The notes under the pieces: model-generated
What the model saw: only the letters and a program-made list of their open reading frames with translations
Told to the model about the DNA's origin: nothing
Database searches by the model: none
NCBI GenBank assembly: GCA_051649785.1
Contig: JBOFHT010000021.1
Span: 1 to 61,756 of the forward strand
From: JBOFHT01 sp051649785
GTDB taxonomy: Archaea; Methanobacteriota; Methanobacteria; Methanobacteriales; Methanobacteriaceae
Direction of reading: 5' to 3'
Length of the DNA: 61,756 bases
Made by a program: the position numbers and the translations under genes
Part shown: piece after piece, positions 36,293 to 45,707 of the stretch
Numbering within the stretch: position 1 is the stretch's first letter
Layout of the letters: each line of letters starts with the position of its first letter

Positions 36293-37651
36293 TCATAATT
36301 CAATGTCTGTGTTAATATCAATACCATTTTCATATATGTATCTTCCTTTATTTTTATAGACTTCATTATTTTCCATAACAATATGTCCCTGATGTATAGT
36401 AGCTATACAATTTCCAGTATATTCGTATTTATCAAATGGAGTATAATGGGCTTTTGTATAAAAATCCTCACAATTTAGCTTTCCTTCTTTTTTAAGGTCA
36501 ATTACTACAAAGTCAGCATCTTTACCAATATCTATTTCTCCTTTTTGGTGCATATTAAATCTTTTAGCAGGATTATAAGCAAGCAACCTTTCTATAGTAG
36601 CTAAGCTTATACTTCCATTATTTACTTTAGTTAATAATACTGGAAGAACAATTTCAAGATTGGGAATTCCTGGACTAGCTTCCCAAACTCCTTTCTCCTT
36701 TTCTTCTATCGTGTGAGGAGCATGGTCCGTTCCAATCATATCAATACTGCCTAATTCATTAATACTTATATTATTGGGTTCTGGGCGAAGTGGAGGATTT
36801 GTCTTTGTAACATTACCATATTTATTAAATGCTTCTGAATTTAATAATAAGTGCTGTGGTGTTATTTCACAAGTAAAACTAGGATGATTGTTTTTAATTA
36901 GATACAATGATTCTTTTGTACTAATATGGCAAAAATGAACTTCAACATTATATTTAGTAGCTAATTCAATTCCTTTTTTTACAGATTCAATTTCAGCAAT
37001 TGGAGGTCTAGCTAAACTGTATACAAAGGGGTCTTCTTTTCCTTCAGACTTTAACTGTCTAGTTTCAGATTCAACTATTGATTTTTCTTCACAATGTAAT
37101 GTTAATATATGATTAGAACCTGTATCTTTATTTAAATTTTCAACACTACTAAAAATAGCTTCAATTTCATTTGTATCAAGCAAATCCATAAATATTTTAA
37201 ATGAAGCAGGTTTAAGTCTAGATATTTTTTCAAACTCACTAATTTCCCCAGTTCCTGTATGAAGACCAAAATCAATAATACTCTTTGATTTGCCTATTTG
37301 CATTTTTTCTTTAAATGTTTTATAGCTATTTGTAGAAGGTTTTGTATTGGGCATATCTAAAATTGTTGTAAATCCCCCATTACATGCAGCTTGGCTTCCA
37401 CTTTTAAAATCTTCTTTGTAAGTTAATCCAGGGTCTCTAAAGTGGACGTGAACATCAATTAACCCTGGAAGAACATAATTTCCTTTAGCATTATAACTAG
37501 TTTCACTAAAAAGAGCTTGTTTTGATATTTTAGCTATTTTTCCATTGTTTGTAGCTATATCCCATTCTCCTTCTTTTCCAACTAGTTTACAATTAGCTAT
37601 TACAAAGTCATTAATTTTATTTGAATTTATTTCACTCTTCAAATTTACCAT
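36293..37651 (-). CDS. pyrC: dihydroorotase
   Basis: Zinc amidohydrolase of pyrimidine synthesis that closes carbamoyl aspartate to dihydroorotate. The metal-binding motif DVHVHFRDPG is near residue 65. TLHCEE supplies a further histidine, CHIST another, and MIGTDHAPHT the catalytic aspartate region. The 452 residues fit the class I form used in archaea. The C-terminus YIYENGIDINTDIEL is slightly extended. No clear Shine-Dalgarno is seen. The gene stands alone, separated by about 130 bases from the CooT gene downstream. Confidence 0.93.
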   Translation of the reverse strand: MVNLKSEINSNKINDFVIANCKLVGKEGEWDIATNNGKIAKISKQALFSETSYNAKGNYVLPGLIDVHVHFRDPGLTYKEDFKSGSQAACNGGFTTILDMPNTKPSTNSYKTFKEKMQIGKSKSIIDFGLHTGTGEISEFEKISRLKPASFKIFMDLLDTNEIEAIFSSVENLNKDTGSNHILTLHCEEKSIVESETRQLKSEGKEDPFVYSLARPPIAEIESVKKGIELATKYNVEVHFCHISTKESLYLIKNNHPSFTCEITPQHLLLNSEAFNKYGNVTKTNPPLRPEPNNISINELGSIDMIGTDHAPHTIEEKEKGVWEASPGIPNLEIVLPVLLTKVNNGSISLATIERLLAYNPAKRFNMHQKGEIDIGKDADFVVIDLKKEGKLNCEDFYTKAHYTPFDKYEYTGNCIATIHQGHIVMENNEVYKNKGRYIYENGIDINTDIEL

Positions 37652-38041
37652 ATTTATTATTATGTTTTTTCAACTATTAAAAATTTTTTAAAAATTAGCT
37701 ATTTTACTAATTTAATACTTAATTTGCTAATTAATTTTAATATTTTTGTTTTAATAAAACGATCTTAACATATGCATAATATTGGGTTAGTATAAATGTT
37801 TATATACTACTTTTTTAATAAAGTAATGTAACTAATAAATAATTAATTAATAATTATTTACTTTAAGTTATTATATTGTATTGTTTATTACCTATTTTTG
37901 TTTATTAGTTTATTTTCATGAAAATGTGTGATAGTTTATGGGGAAAATGGAAAATAGGTATTTTAGAATAATGAGAGAGAGAGAGTTTTTAAGGGGTTAT
38001 TGATTTTATTGTTGCTTCTGTAAATCTGTTTTAATATTTAA
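37652..38041. other. intergenic region between pyrC and the transglutaminase fragment
   Basis: A divergent-promoter region of about 390 bases. TTTATATACTACTTTTT near 37799-37815 is a strong TATA-like word; the same TTTATATACTAC word occurs at 3513-3524. A (GA)n run lies at 37973-37985. The region just before 38042 is probably decayed coding sequence of the following gene. Confidence 0.4.
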
Positions 38042-38299
38042 TTGGCTGAAACAAAAAGAAAATATTATTTACATAATAATACGTGGTATAGTGCTCAGGA
38101 GTCCCTTTATCGTATATTAAATAAAAACTATGCAGGTATGAATTGTGTGGATCATTCTCATTTAGTAAATTCCATGTTAAGAACTGTTGGAATCCCCTCT
38201 ATTTATGGAAATGGTCTTCCTAAATTTAATTCAGGAAGTTGGTGTCATTACTGGTATATGGCTTATATTAACTATAAAGCAGATATTAAATTGAGGTGA
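38042..38299 (+). pseudogene. truncated transglutaminase-like protease domain
   Basis: The 85-codon frame holds NCVDHSHLVNSMLRTVGIPS, the catalytic-cysteine motif of transglutaminase-like proteins that Methanobrevibacter attaches to surface and wall-binding proteins, and then WCHYWYMAYI with the catalytic histidine. The domain stops before the region that should carry the catalytic aspartate. No signal peptide, wall-binding repeats or Shine-Dalgarno precede the TTG. I read it as the remains of a larger surface enzyme gene. Confidence 0.55.
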
Positions 38300-38304
38300 T
38301 TTAT

Positions 38305-38769
38305 TTGAAATTAAAAAATTTGATTTATATTGGAGTTATTACTATATTAGTATTGATTTCTGCAGGATTTATTTATATGAGTTTAAGTACAGACTCCAAT
38401 GACATAAATAATATAATTATTGATAATTTGAGTAATGTTAATGATGATGGTAGTAGTATTAATGATTCTATAAGTAATTCATCTTCTGTTGGGAATAAAA
38501 ATTATTACAAGTCTTCAGAAGAAAAAAATCAGCCTAATAACATCCCTAAAAAGTCTAAATTATCCTATACTGAATCATTTAATATAGCTACCAAAGCAGC
38601 TAAAGGAGCAGCTGCAAAACCAAATGTTAAAGTTTATGTAAAATATAATGGGTACATATATTCTAGAGGTAATTTATATTGGAAATTTAATATTTATACT
38701 ACTAAAAATAATGAATTTTTGGGAGGTTTCGCTATAGAAGATACAACTGGTAAAGCAACTATATTTTAA
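38305..38769 (+). CDS. small membrane-anchored protein with PepSY-like domain
   Basis: A 154-residue protein. It has a hydrophobic N-terminal segment (about residues 5-25), then a Ser/Asn-rich spacer, then a C-terminal domain (SYTESFNIATKAAKGAA, LYWKFNIYTTKNNEF, GGFAIEDTTGKATIF) whose helix plus strands and DxxTGKA ending resemble PepSY-type domains. The start is the TTG at 38305, five bases after GAGGTGAT. It overlaps no neighbour but follows the transglutaminase fragment closely. It is probably exported and anchored outside the membrane. Function unknown. Confidence 0.6.
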   Translation: MKLKNLIYIGVITILVLISAGFIYMSLSTDSNDINNIIIDNLSNVNDDGSSINDSISNSSSVGNKNYYKSSEEKNQPNNIPKKSKLSYTESFNIATKAAKGAAAKPNVKVYVKYNGYIYSRGNLYWKFNIYTTKNNEFLGGFAIEDTTGKATIF

Positions 38770-39795
38770 TATGATAGCTAAATTTATTGAAGATAAATAA
38801 TTGACAAATTAAAATTTTAAGTTTGTTTAGAAGATACTTGTTTTAATGTTTAAAAAATGAATTTTTGCTTTGTTAATTGTGTTGGTATTTTTCTTTGTGG
38901 TTTCTGTGGTTAGTGTTGCTACGTATGTTGTATATATGATGATGTTTTTCTGTGATTTTTTTACTTATAAGTCTACAATATATTATATATAGGTTACTTT
39001 GCAGTAGATTATAACCCTAAAATTAAGATATGTTATAATATTTTATGTATACATCTACTACCACTATTCATGTTATACTTAATTCTTTCAATAAAGTAGT
39101 AAATTAGAATGATGATAAAATAAAATGAGATAGTTCTTTTTATAGTGCATCATATTGACCCATTGTTGATAATCTATAACATAATTTTGGGTCTTAACTA
39201 ATAAGGAAAAATCATCATATTTCTCTCTTTCTTTTCGTTTTTGCTAAGTTATTTTTACTTTTATTTTATTAATCAAAAGATTTATATATTACTTATAATA
39301 TAATATTTATTACAAATATAATCAATATTGCAAACTATTTATTACTAAAACTTGCTAATATTTTCAATTATATTCCTATATTATATCTATTATAACACTA
39401 ATTTCGTAATTGTTTTTACAATTTCATTTAATTTCTACTTATTTTCATTTATTGCTTTAATTATATCTATTACAAGTATCTCTATTATTTCTCTTATTTC
39501 CATTATTGCTTTTATCCTTATTAATTCTAGTAATTCTAATTATTTGATTTATTCTAGTTATTAAACTGGAGTTTCTACTATTTTCAGCTATTTAACTATA
39601 TTTAATATTCTTGATGTCATCAGCAATATTAAACTTTTTCTTGGCTATTGATATTGTTTTATTTGTATTTTGTATCCTATTGTCAATGTTAATAGGGGTA
39701 TTATTATTCTTATTTCTATTATTCTTATTTCTATTATTCTTATTAATGTGGTTTGTTAGGATACTATATATAAAATTAATAACGGGGGTGTTTTA
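38770..39795. other. intergenic region with a signal-peptide remnant
   Basis: About 1 kb. From ATG 38846 the frame reads M-F-K-K, TGA, then IFALLIVLVFFFVVSVVSVA: a classic signal peptide broken by one stop (TGG to TGA would restore it), ending at 38992. Hydrophobic frames at 39352-39564 and 39611-39796 are low-complexity and unlikely to be genes. The adhesin promoter lies near the right end. Confidence 0.45.
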
Positions 39796-39876
39796 ATAAT
39801 ATTTGATAAAAGTTTTAAGGAAGTTAAAAATGTAAATGCAATTAATATTGGTATTGCCTTTAAAATTGTAATAGTT

Positions 39877-42800
39877 TTGATTTTCACAGTTATTATTATG
39901 TTGAGTTTAGTTAATTCTAGCTTTGCAGCTACTAAAACAGTTTCTGGTACTAAATTTACAGATATTCAAAAAACTATTAATTCTGCTAGTTCGGGAGATA
40001 TTGTTAGTTTATCTAATGTTACTTACAAAGGTACTGGCTCATGGGTTACGGTTAATAAAAGCAATATTGTCATTCAAGGACCTTCTAGCTCTAAATATGC
40101 TACACTTGATGGTGAAAATGCAAGGCGTATTTTTTATGTCACAGGTAATAATGTAACTATAAAATATGTTACTATTACAAGAGGTAAATATACTGCATCG
40201 GTAGGAGCAGGTATTCGATGGACAGGAAATACTGGTAAATTGCAAAATTCTATTATTAAAAATTGTCAAGGTGGAGGGGCTTATTTCTTGGGATCCAGTC
40301 CTTATATTAGCTATTGTAGCTTTGAATCTAATACTGGGGACAATGGAGCTGGTTTAATTATTGGTGAAACTGGAACTAATGCTAAAGTGTTAAATTCTAA
40401 ATTTACAAATAATAAAGGAACTTTAGATACAAATGGTGATAATTATAGTGAAGGTGGTGCATTAGATGCTCATGCTAGCACTGAAATAAGTTCATGCACA
40501 TTTACAGGAAATACTGCTAAAAATGGTGGTGCATTAGCCCTTATAAGAGGATCATACAAAATTACTAGCTGTACCTTCTCTTCTAATATAGGTACTGGTT
40601 CTGGAGGTGCTATTTATAGTAATGGTGCCAGTATTACATTGGCTAGCAGCACTTTTACAAGTAATAAAGCTAATTCTGGTTCTGGTGGGGTTTTTTATAT
40701 TTCTAGTTCTCCTATATCAATTACTAGCTCTAGTTTTAATAGCAATGTTGCAGGTTTGGGTTCGGGAGGAGTTATTTATGCATCTAGTTCTTCAGCAACA
40801 ATAGCCAGTTCTAGTTTTTCCAGTAACTCTGCTACTACATATGGTGGTGCTATTTATTCAAATGCAGTACTAACTATCAATACAAGCACTTTTACTACTA
40901 ATAAAGCAACTAGTAATGGTGGTGCTATTTATGGTGCATCAAATACAAAATTAAGTAATGGGAATATATTTACATCTAATACTGGTGCTAACGGTGGTGC
41001 TGTTTTTATTGCAGGTTCAGGTTCTTCTATTACAGCTAATACTTTTAAAACTAATAAAGCAAGTGTTAATGGTGGGGGAATTTATTCTTCTGTTGCTATC
41101 ACTATAACTAGTTCTTCTATTTTCGATAGTAATTCTGCCCAATATGGTGCAGGTGCATTTTTTGGGAGTTCTAGTTCTTCGGTTGGAGATTCTACTTTTA
41201 AAAATAATGTTGCTTCAGTTTCAGGAGCTGGTTTGTATAGTGCAGGATCTGTTACTATTTATGGTTCTATTTTTTCTGCAAATAAAGCAACTAGTAATGG
41301 TGGTGGTCTTTATTCAATCGGGACTACGATTATAAAAGATAATTCTATTTTTAATAGTAATTCTGCTGTTAATGGTGGGGCTGCATTTATTACTGGTGTT
41401 GGGTCTTCTGTCACAGACTCTGAATTTAATAATAATATTGCCTCTGTATCAGCAGGAGGGATTTATAGTTCTAATTCTATTACTATTTCAAGTTCTAGCT
41501 TTTTATCTAATAAAGCTAGCAATAATGGAGGGGGTATTTATTCTACAGGAACTACAAATTTAAAATCAGATACAATCTTTGAATCAAATACAGCTATTAA
41601 TGGTGGTGCTGTTTTTATTACATCTACAGGCACAGGAACTATTTCAGAGTCTAAATTTTCAAATAACATAGCTATTGGTTCAGGTGGTGGTATATATAGT
41701 TCTAATAATCTTAATATTTCAGATTCCTCTTTTGAATCAAATAAAGCCAATTGTGGTGGAGGTGCTTATTCTACAGCTAATACAGTTGTTATTGTAGATA
41801 GTACATTTTTTGATTGTTTTGCTATTGAAGGTGGAGGTATTTATAAATATGGTGGCTATTTAGAAATTAATGGTTCTGTTTTCTATTATAACTTTGCTAT
41901 TACTGGTGCAGCTATTTTTAAGACTAAAAACAATTTAGTATTAAATGATATTGAGTTTTATGGGAACACAGCAAATACTACATTAACTATTGGGCTATTA
42001 GGAGGTATATCTTATGGAGGTATTACTGAAGTTTTAGTTAATTATTCTGGAGGCAATAATGTACTTAATGCTATTTGGAATAATGATAATGATACTATAA
42101 TTTTTAATGGAGAAAATACAAGTAGTGAAGGTAGCCTTAATGGGCAATTTATTGAAATTTTAGTTAATGGTGATTTATATACAGGATTCACTGATGAAAA
42201 AGGGTTTTTAATATTGAGGATTGTTTTATATCCTAGTTCTTCAGGTACTAATTATCTATTTAATGCTCAACATCCATCTTCATATACAGAATGTGATTTC
42301 TTAGTTAATTCAAAATTAGTAGCTAATACTTCTTCTAAAAAAACTTATAATGTTGTAAAAAAGGTTTCTTGCCCTACACTAAATAGAATTTACACTAAAA
42401 TAATTTATTTGAAAAATTCTAAAGGTGTTTTTAAAAAAGTTGTTAAAAATGGTAAAATTTTATGGACTAAGCAATTTGCTAAAATAATTAGTAGAAAAGT
42501 TAATATGAAGACTTGTTATTACATTATTATAAATAAAAAGCAGTATCTTCTAAATAAAACTCAATCTAATTCTATTACTTCAAATCAATTTTCTAGAATA
42601 GTGCCTAATTCTCAATCTCTTATAATTAGTTACAGTTTATCTACTAGGAGATGGAATTATAATTATAATTCAGCTAATTTAAATTTAAAAATTGGGTTGG
42701 ATTCTAAAAATATATCTGGAAAAAGAAATGTTTTTTACTATATATTCCATAAAAAAAATTACCTTTTAAAAGCTAATAAAAAATACTTTAAAGGCAATAC

Positions 42801-43008
42801 TTACTTTTACACAGCTACAATTCCAGTTTATGCAAAATATGCAAAAAACATTAAGTATTATGCCAATAATGTAGTAAAATATACAACTCATACTACAATT
42901 ACTAATACAACTAGCAATACTCCTTTAAACAATTCTATTATGATTAAGTCTAATACTTTCACAAATACCGTCTTAATATCTTCTAAAATTGAACCAATAT
43001 TGTCATAG
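39877..43008 (+). CDS. adhesin-like surface protein, parallel beta-helix repeats
   Basis: A secreted protein of at least 1,043 residues, like the adhesin-like proteins of gut methanogens. A hydrophobic signal segment ends SLVNSSFA. Residues about 30-700 consist of beta-helix repeats such as FNSNSAVNGGAAFI and NKASNNGGGIYS, with a higher-order unit of about 80 residues repeated several times. A short Ig-like stretch (LNGQFIEILVNGDLYTGF) follows. The last 220 residues are basic and Tyr/Asn-rich, with no membrane helix. The TTG at 39877 lies inside the signal peptide: FKIVIVL just upstream is in frame, and GGGGGTG (39784-39790) suggests initiation near 39796, where only ATA codons exist. The start is unresolved. 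Confidence 0.8.
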   Translation: MIFTVIIMLSLVNSSFAATKTVSGTKFTDIQKTINSASSGDIVSLSNVTYKGTGSWVTVNKSNIVIQGPSSSKYATLDGENARRIFYVTGNNVTIKYVTITRGKYTASVGAGIRWTGNTGKLQNSIIKNCQGGGAYFLGSSPYISYCSFESNTGDNGAGLIIGETGTNAKVLNSKFTNNKGTLDTNGDNYSEGGALDAHASTEISSCTFTGNTAKNGGALALIRGSYKITSCTFSSNIGTGSGGAIYSNGASITLASSTFTSNKANSGSGGVFYISSSPISITSSSFNSNVAGLGSGGVIYASSSSATIASSSFSSNSATTYGGAIYSNAVLTINTSTFTTNKATSNGGAIYGASNTKLSNGNIFTSNTGANGGAVFIAGSGSSITANTFKTNKASVNGGGIYSSVAITITSSSIFDSNSAQYGAGAFFGSSSSSVGDSTFKNNVASVSGAGLYSAGSVTIYGSIFSANKATSNGGGLYSIGTTIIKDNSIFNSNSAVNGGAAFITGVGSSVTDSEFNNNIASVSAGGIYSSNSITISSSSFLSNKASNNGGGIYSTGTTNLKSDTIFESNTAINGGAVFITSTGTGTISESKFSNNIAIGSGGGIYSSNNLNISDSSFESNKANCGGGAYSTANTVVIVDSTFFDCFAIEGGGIYKYGGYLEINGSVFYYNFAITGAAIFKTKNNLVLNDIEFYGNTANTTLTIGLLGGISYGGITEVLVNYSGGNNVLNAIWNNDNDTIIFNGENTSSEGSLNGQFIEILVNGDLYTGFTDEKGFLILRIVLYPSSSGTNYLFNAQHPSSYTECDFLVNSKLVANTSSKKTYNVVKKVSCPTLNRIYTKIIYLKNSKGVFKKVVKNGKILWTKQFAKIISRKVNMKTCYYIIINKKQYLLNKTQSNSITSNQFSRIVPNSQSLIISYSLSTRRWNYNYNSANLNLKIGLDSKNISGKRNVFYYIFHKKNYLLKANKKYFKGNTYFYTATIPVYAKYAKNIKYYANNVVKYTTHTTITNTTSNTPLNNSIMIKSNTFTNTVLISSKIEPILS

Positions 43009-43214
43009 TAATATAATTGCAAATAAATTAATTGTTTAGATAATAATTTGTCTAATTATTTAAATTATACATTAAAATTATATTACTTTTTTATTTTTTT
43101 CATTTTTTTTATTCACAATCTGATGAATTTATTACTTTTATTTTAACCTTATTTTAGTAATGTTTCTATATTATTATCAAAATCATTATTAATTAAAAAA
43201 TATAAACTACTATT

Positions 43215-44564
43215 ATGTCATTACAAGCACCATCTCAGGAGTTTATTCGGAAAATTATTAATAAAGATAGAAAAACTTTCTTTGATGATTTTTTAAAAAT
43301 AGATAATGGGTTAAAAAAGGAAGATTTTGAAATTATTGTAGATAATGGGGCAGATAAGCGTTCTAAATCATCAAATAAATTAGGCGAAAATAACACAAAT
43401 ATTATCAATACCAATATTTGCAATAATAATAATAATAATAATTCTCATAGTGGTAATAATACTGATTCCAATATTAATTCTAATTCTAATATTAATGATA
43501 GTGATACTAATAATAATAATAATAATCACTTTAATACAAATACTGATGTTAATAGTTTTAATAAAGATGTGGCGATTGTAGCGGATTTTACTGAATATTC
43601 TCCTTTACATAATGGTCATTTTCATTGTATGAAAGAGGCAAAAAGTACTTTCCCAAATTCCATTTTTGTAGCTATTGTTCCAGGTCTTTTTGAACGTAGT
43701 GGTAGAGGTCTGCCCTATATTATGACTCGATATGCTAGATCTGAAGCAGCCATTGCAGTTGGTGCAGATATTGTTATTGAAGGCCCACCTATGGGGATTA
43801 TGGGGTCTGGTCAATATTCGTTATGCCTAGCTAAGACTTTTAAAGCAATCAATACGGATTATATTCCTCGTGGATATAAACCTATTAAAGGATTTGATAT
43901 TATTATGGATAGGGTGATTATGGGTCATGGTGTAGCTCCTAAACCTTATAAAATTGTTGACACAGACACTGGGGAAATCCTTCTTCAGGGAAAACTTGAA
44001 GAAGATAATTATGTAATTACTTCTCTTTCAAAGTCTCTAAAAAAAGTTGGTTTTGATTTTAAAGATAAATTTTTCTTTGTAAAACGTATTGAAGGGGTTA
44101 GTGGGACAATAATTCGTCAAGCTACTCTTGATGGTAATCTTGAAAGTGCAAAATCGATGTTACCTTCTGCAACTCGATTTATTCTAGAGAGAGAACTTCA
44201 ACTAGGCCAAGCTCCTCTACATAATCTTAGGGATGATATGACTATTTTGGATACTGTTAATACAATGTCTAAAGAAGAACTAACTAATTTAAATCTTATT
44301 GATGTTAATACTGCTGAATTAATTGTAAATAGCCGCGATAAACTAAATAAAAATGAATTTAATTCAATTGAACAAGTTAAAAATTGTATTTCACAAGGGT
44401 TTAGTACTCATTTTCAAACACGTGCTTTAAGTTCATTAGAAGCAAGAATTTCCCAATCAATTATTTCTAAGTATATTGACAACTATCCTACTGTTATTCG
44501 TATTTTAAATTATAAAAATAAGGATATTTTAAACAAATTTATTAATAAAATCCAATCAAATTAA
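43215..44564 (+). CDS. TmcAL-like nucleotidyltransferase with Asn-rich insert
   Basis: A 449-residue HxGH-class nucleotidyltransferase. H132-N-G-H135, in FTEYSPLHNGHFHC, is the nucleotide-binding motif. VKRIEGVSGTIIRQA is the second conserved motif, and the tail IDNYPTVIRILNYKNKDIL resembles the end of tRNA(Met) cytidine acetate ligase (TmcAL), a bacterial wobble-modification enzyme. Whether the archaeal protein has that activity is unknown. Residues about 55-118 are an almost pure Asn/Ser/Thr/Asp stretch not expected in the family. It is a single gene with its own promoter region. Confidence 0.7.
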   Translation: MSLQAPSQEFIRKIINKDRKTFFDDFLKIDNGLKKEDFEIIVDNGADKRSKSSNKLGENNTNIINTNICNNNNNNNSHSGNNTDSNINSNSNINDSDTNNNNNNHFNTNTDVNSFNKDVAIVADFTEYSPLHNGHFHCMKEAKSTFPNSIFVAIVPGLFERSGRGLPYIMTRYARSEAAIAVGADIVIEGPPMGIMGSGQYSLCLAKTFKAINTDYIPRGYKPIKGFDIIMDRVIMGHGVAPKPYKIVDTDTGEILLQGKLEEDNYVITSLSKSLKKVGFDFKDKFFFVKRIEGVSGTIIRQATLDGNLESAKSMLPSATRFILERELQLGQAPLHNLRDDMTILDTVNTMSKEELTNLNLIDVNTAELIVNSRDKLNKNEFNSIEQVKNCISQGFSTHFQTRALSSLEARISQSIISKYIDNYPTVIRILNYKNKDILNKFINKIQSN

Positions 44565-44811
44565 AATACAAAATATAGTAATTAAATAGTGATATATAAA
44601 TATTAGAAAATAGATATTTATGATAGTATTAATTGATGAATTAATAATGATATTATAATTATATATCTAATCATAAATTAATCATGTAAAAATAAATACT
44701 GGTCAATAGGTAGTTTATGTATTATTATTGGGGATTATGTATTAATAATCATAATTGTCTTTAATTAATTATAAATACTTGATATTATATTAAACTTATA
44801 GGAGAATTTTT

Positions 44812-45570
44812 ATGGCAATTGAAGAAGGAAGTTTTGTTAAATTAGAATTTACAGGTAAAGTAGCTGAAACTGGTGATGTTTTTGATACTACTAATGAAGA
44901 AATAGCTAAAGAAGCAGGAATTTATGTAGAAAATAAAGATTATGGTCCAATTCCTGTTATTATTGGTGGGGAACACTTACTTAAAGCTATTGATGCTGCA
45001 GTTATAGGTATGGAAAAAGGGGAAAAGAAGAAAATCGAAGTTTCAGTTGAAGACGGTTTTGGTGAGCGTGATTCTAACCTTATTCAATTAATTCCAATGA
45101 AAGACTTTAAAAAACAAGGTATGAATCCTTATCCTGGTATGGAATTAACTATGGAAGGTAATACTGGGAGAATTTTAACTGTTAGTGGTGGAAGAGTCCG
45201 TGTTGATTTTAACCATGCTTTAGCAGGTAAAAACACAGAATATGATATTGAATTAATTGATGTAATAACCGATGATGTTGAAAAAATCAAAAGTATGATT
45301 CAATTACATTATTCTTACCCTAATATGGACATAGAAAAGACTGAAGTAAATATAACTGATGGTGTAGCTAAAATAAAGCTTGATGAAATTACAAGGTTTG
45401 ATCAAAAGTCTTATATGGACATTACATTTGCAAGGTTCAGAATATCTAAAGATATTTGGGATAATATTGATAGTGTAGAAAAAGTAGAATTTGTTGATGT
45501 CTTTGAAGATAAGGCTGCAGATGAAGAATCTAATGAATCTAGTGAAGAACAAAATGAATCAGAAGAATAA
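44812..45570 (+). CDS. FKBP-type peptidyl-prolyl isomerase (long archaeal, SlyD-like)
   Basis: A 252-residue cytosolic peptidyl-prolyl isomerase and chaperone. The FKBP part (SFVKLEFTGKVAETGDVFDTT, GMEKGEKKKIEVSVEDGFGERD) is interrupted by an IF (flap) insert containing VRVDFNHALAGKNTEYDIEL, as in SlyD and archaeal long FKBPs. A C-terminal domain of about 90 residues is typical of the archaeal type. The tail is acidic (EESNESSEEQNESEE). GGAG precedes the ATG. It helps rate-limiting proline isomerisation in folding. Confidence 0.92.
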   Translation: MAIEEGSFVKLEFTGKVAETGDVFDTTNEEIAKEAGIYVENKDYGPIPVIIGGEHLLKAIDAAVIGMEKGEKKKIEVSVEDGFGERDSNLIQLIPMKDFKKQGMNPYPGMELTMEGNTGRILTVSGGRVRVDFNHALAGKNTEYDIELIDVITDDVEKIKSMIQLHYSYPNMDIEKTEVNITDGVAKIKLDEITRFDQKSYMDITFARFRISKDIWDNIDSVEKVEFVDVFEDKAADEESNESSEEQNESEE

Positions 45571-45707
45571 GTAAAAATTAATTTTGAATTAATTTAATTA
45601 CAATTCTTTTTTTATTTCTTTATTCATTTTTTTCTATTTTTTTATTTTAATATTTTTCTTTATATTTTAAGCTTTTTTTCTTTTTTATTCATTTAATATA
45701 ACTTTTA

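Noticed and set aside
39352..39796. Two hydrophobic open frames before the adhesin gene
   Set aside because: Simple Ile/Ser and Leu/Phe repeats from T-rich DNA; no start signals or family features.
40600..41760. Repetitive DNA that might be a CRISPR array or a set of extra genes on other frames
   Set aside because: The repeats are codon-level beta-helix units of one adhesin gene and vary in sequence; alternative frames are by-products.
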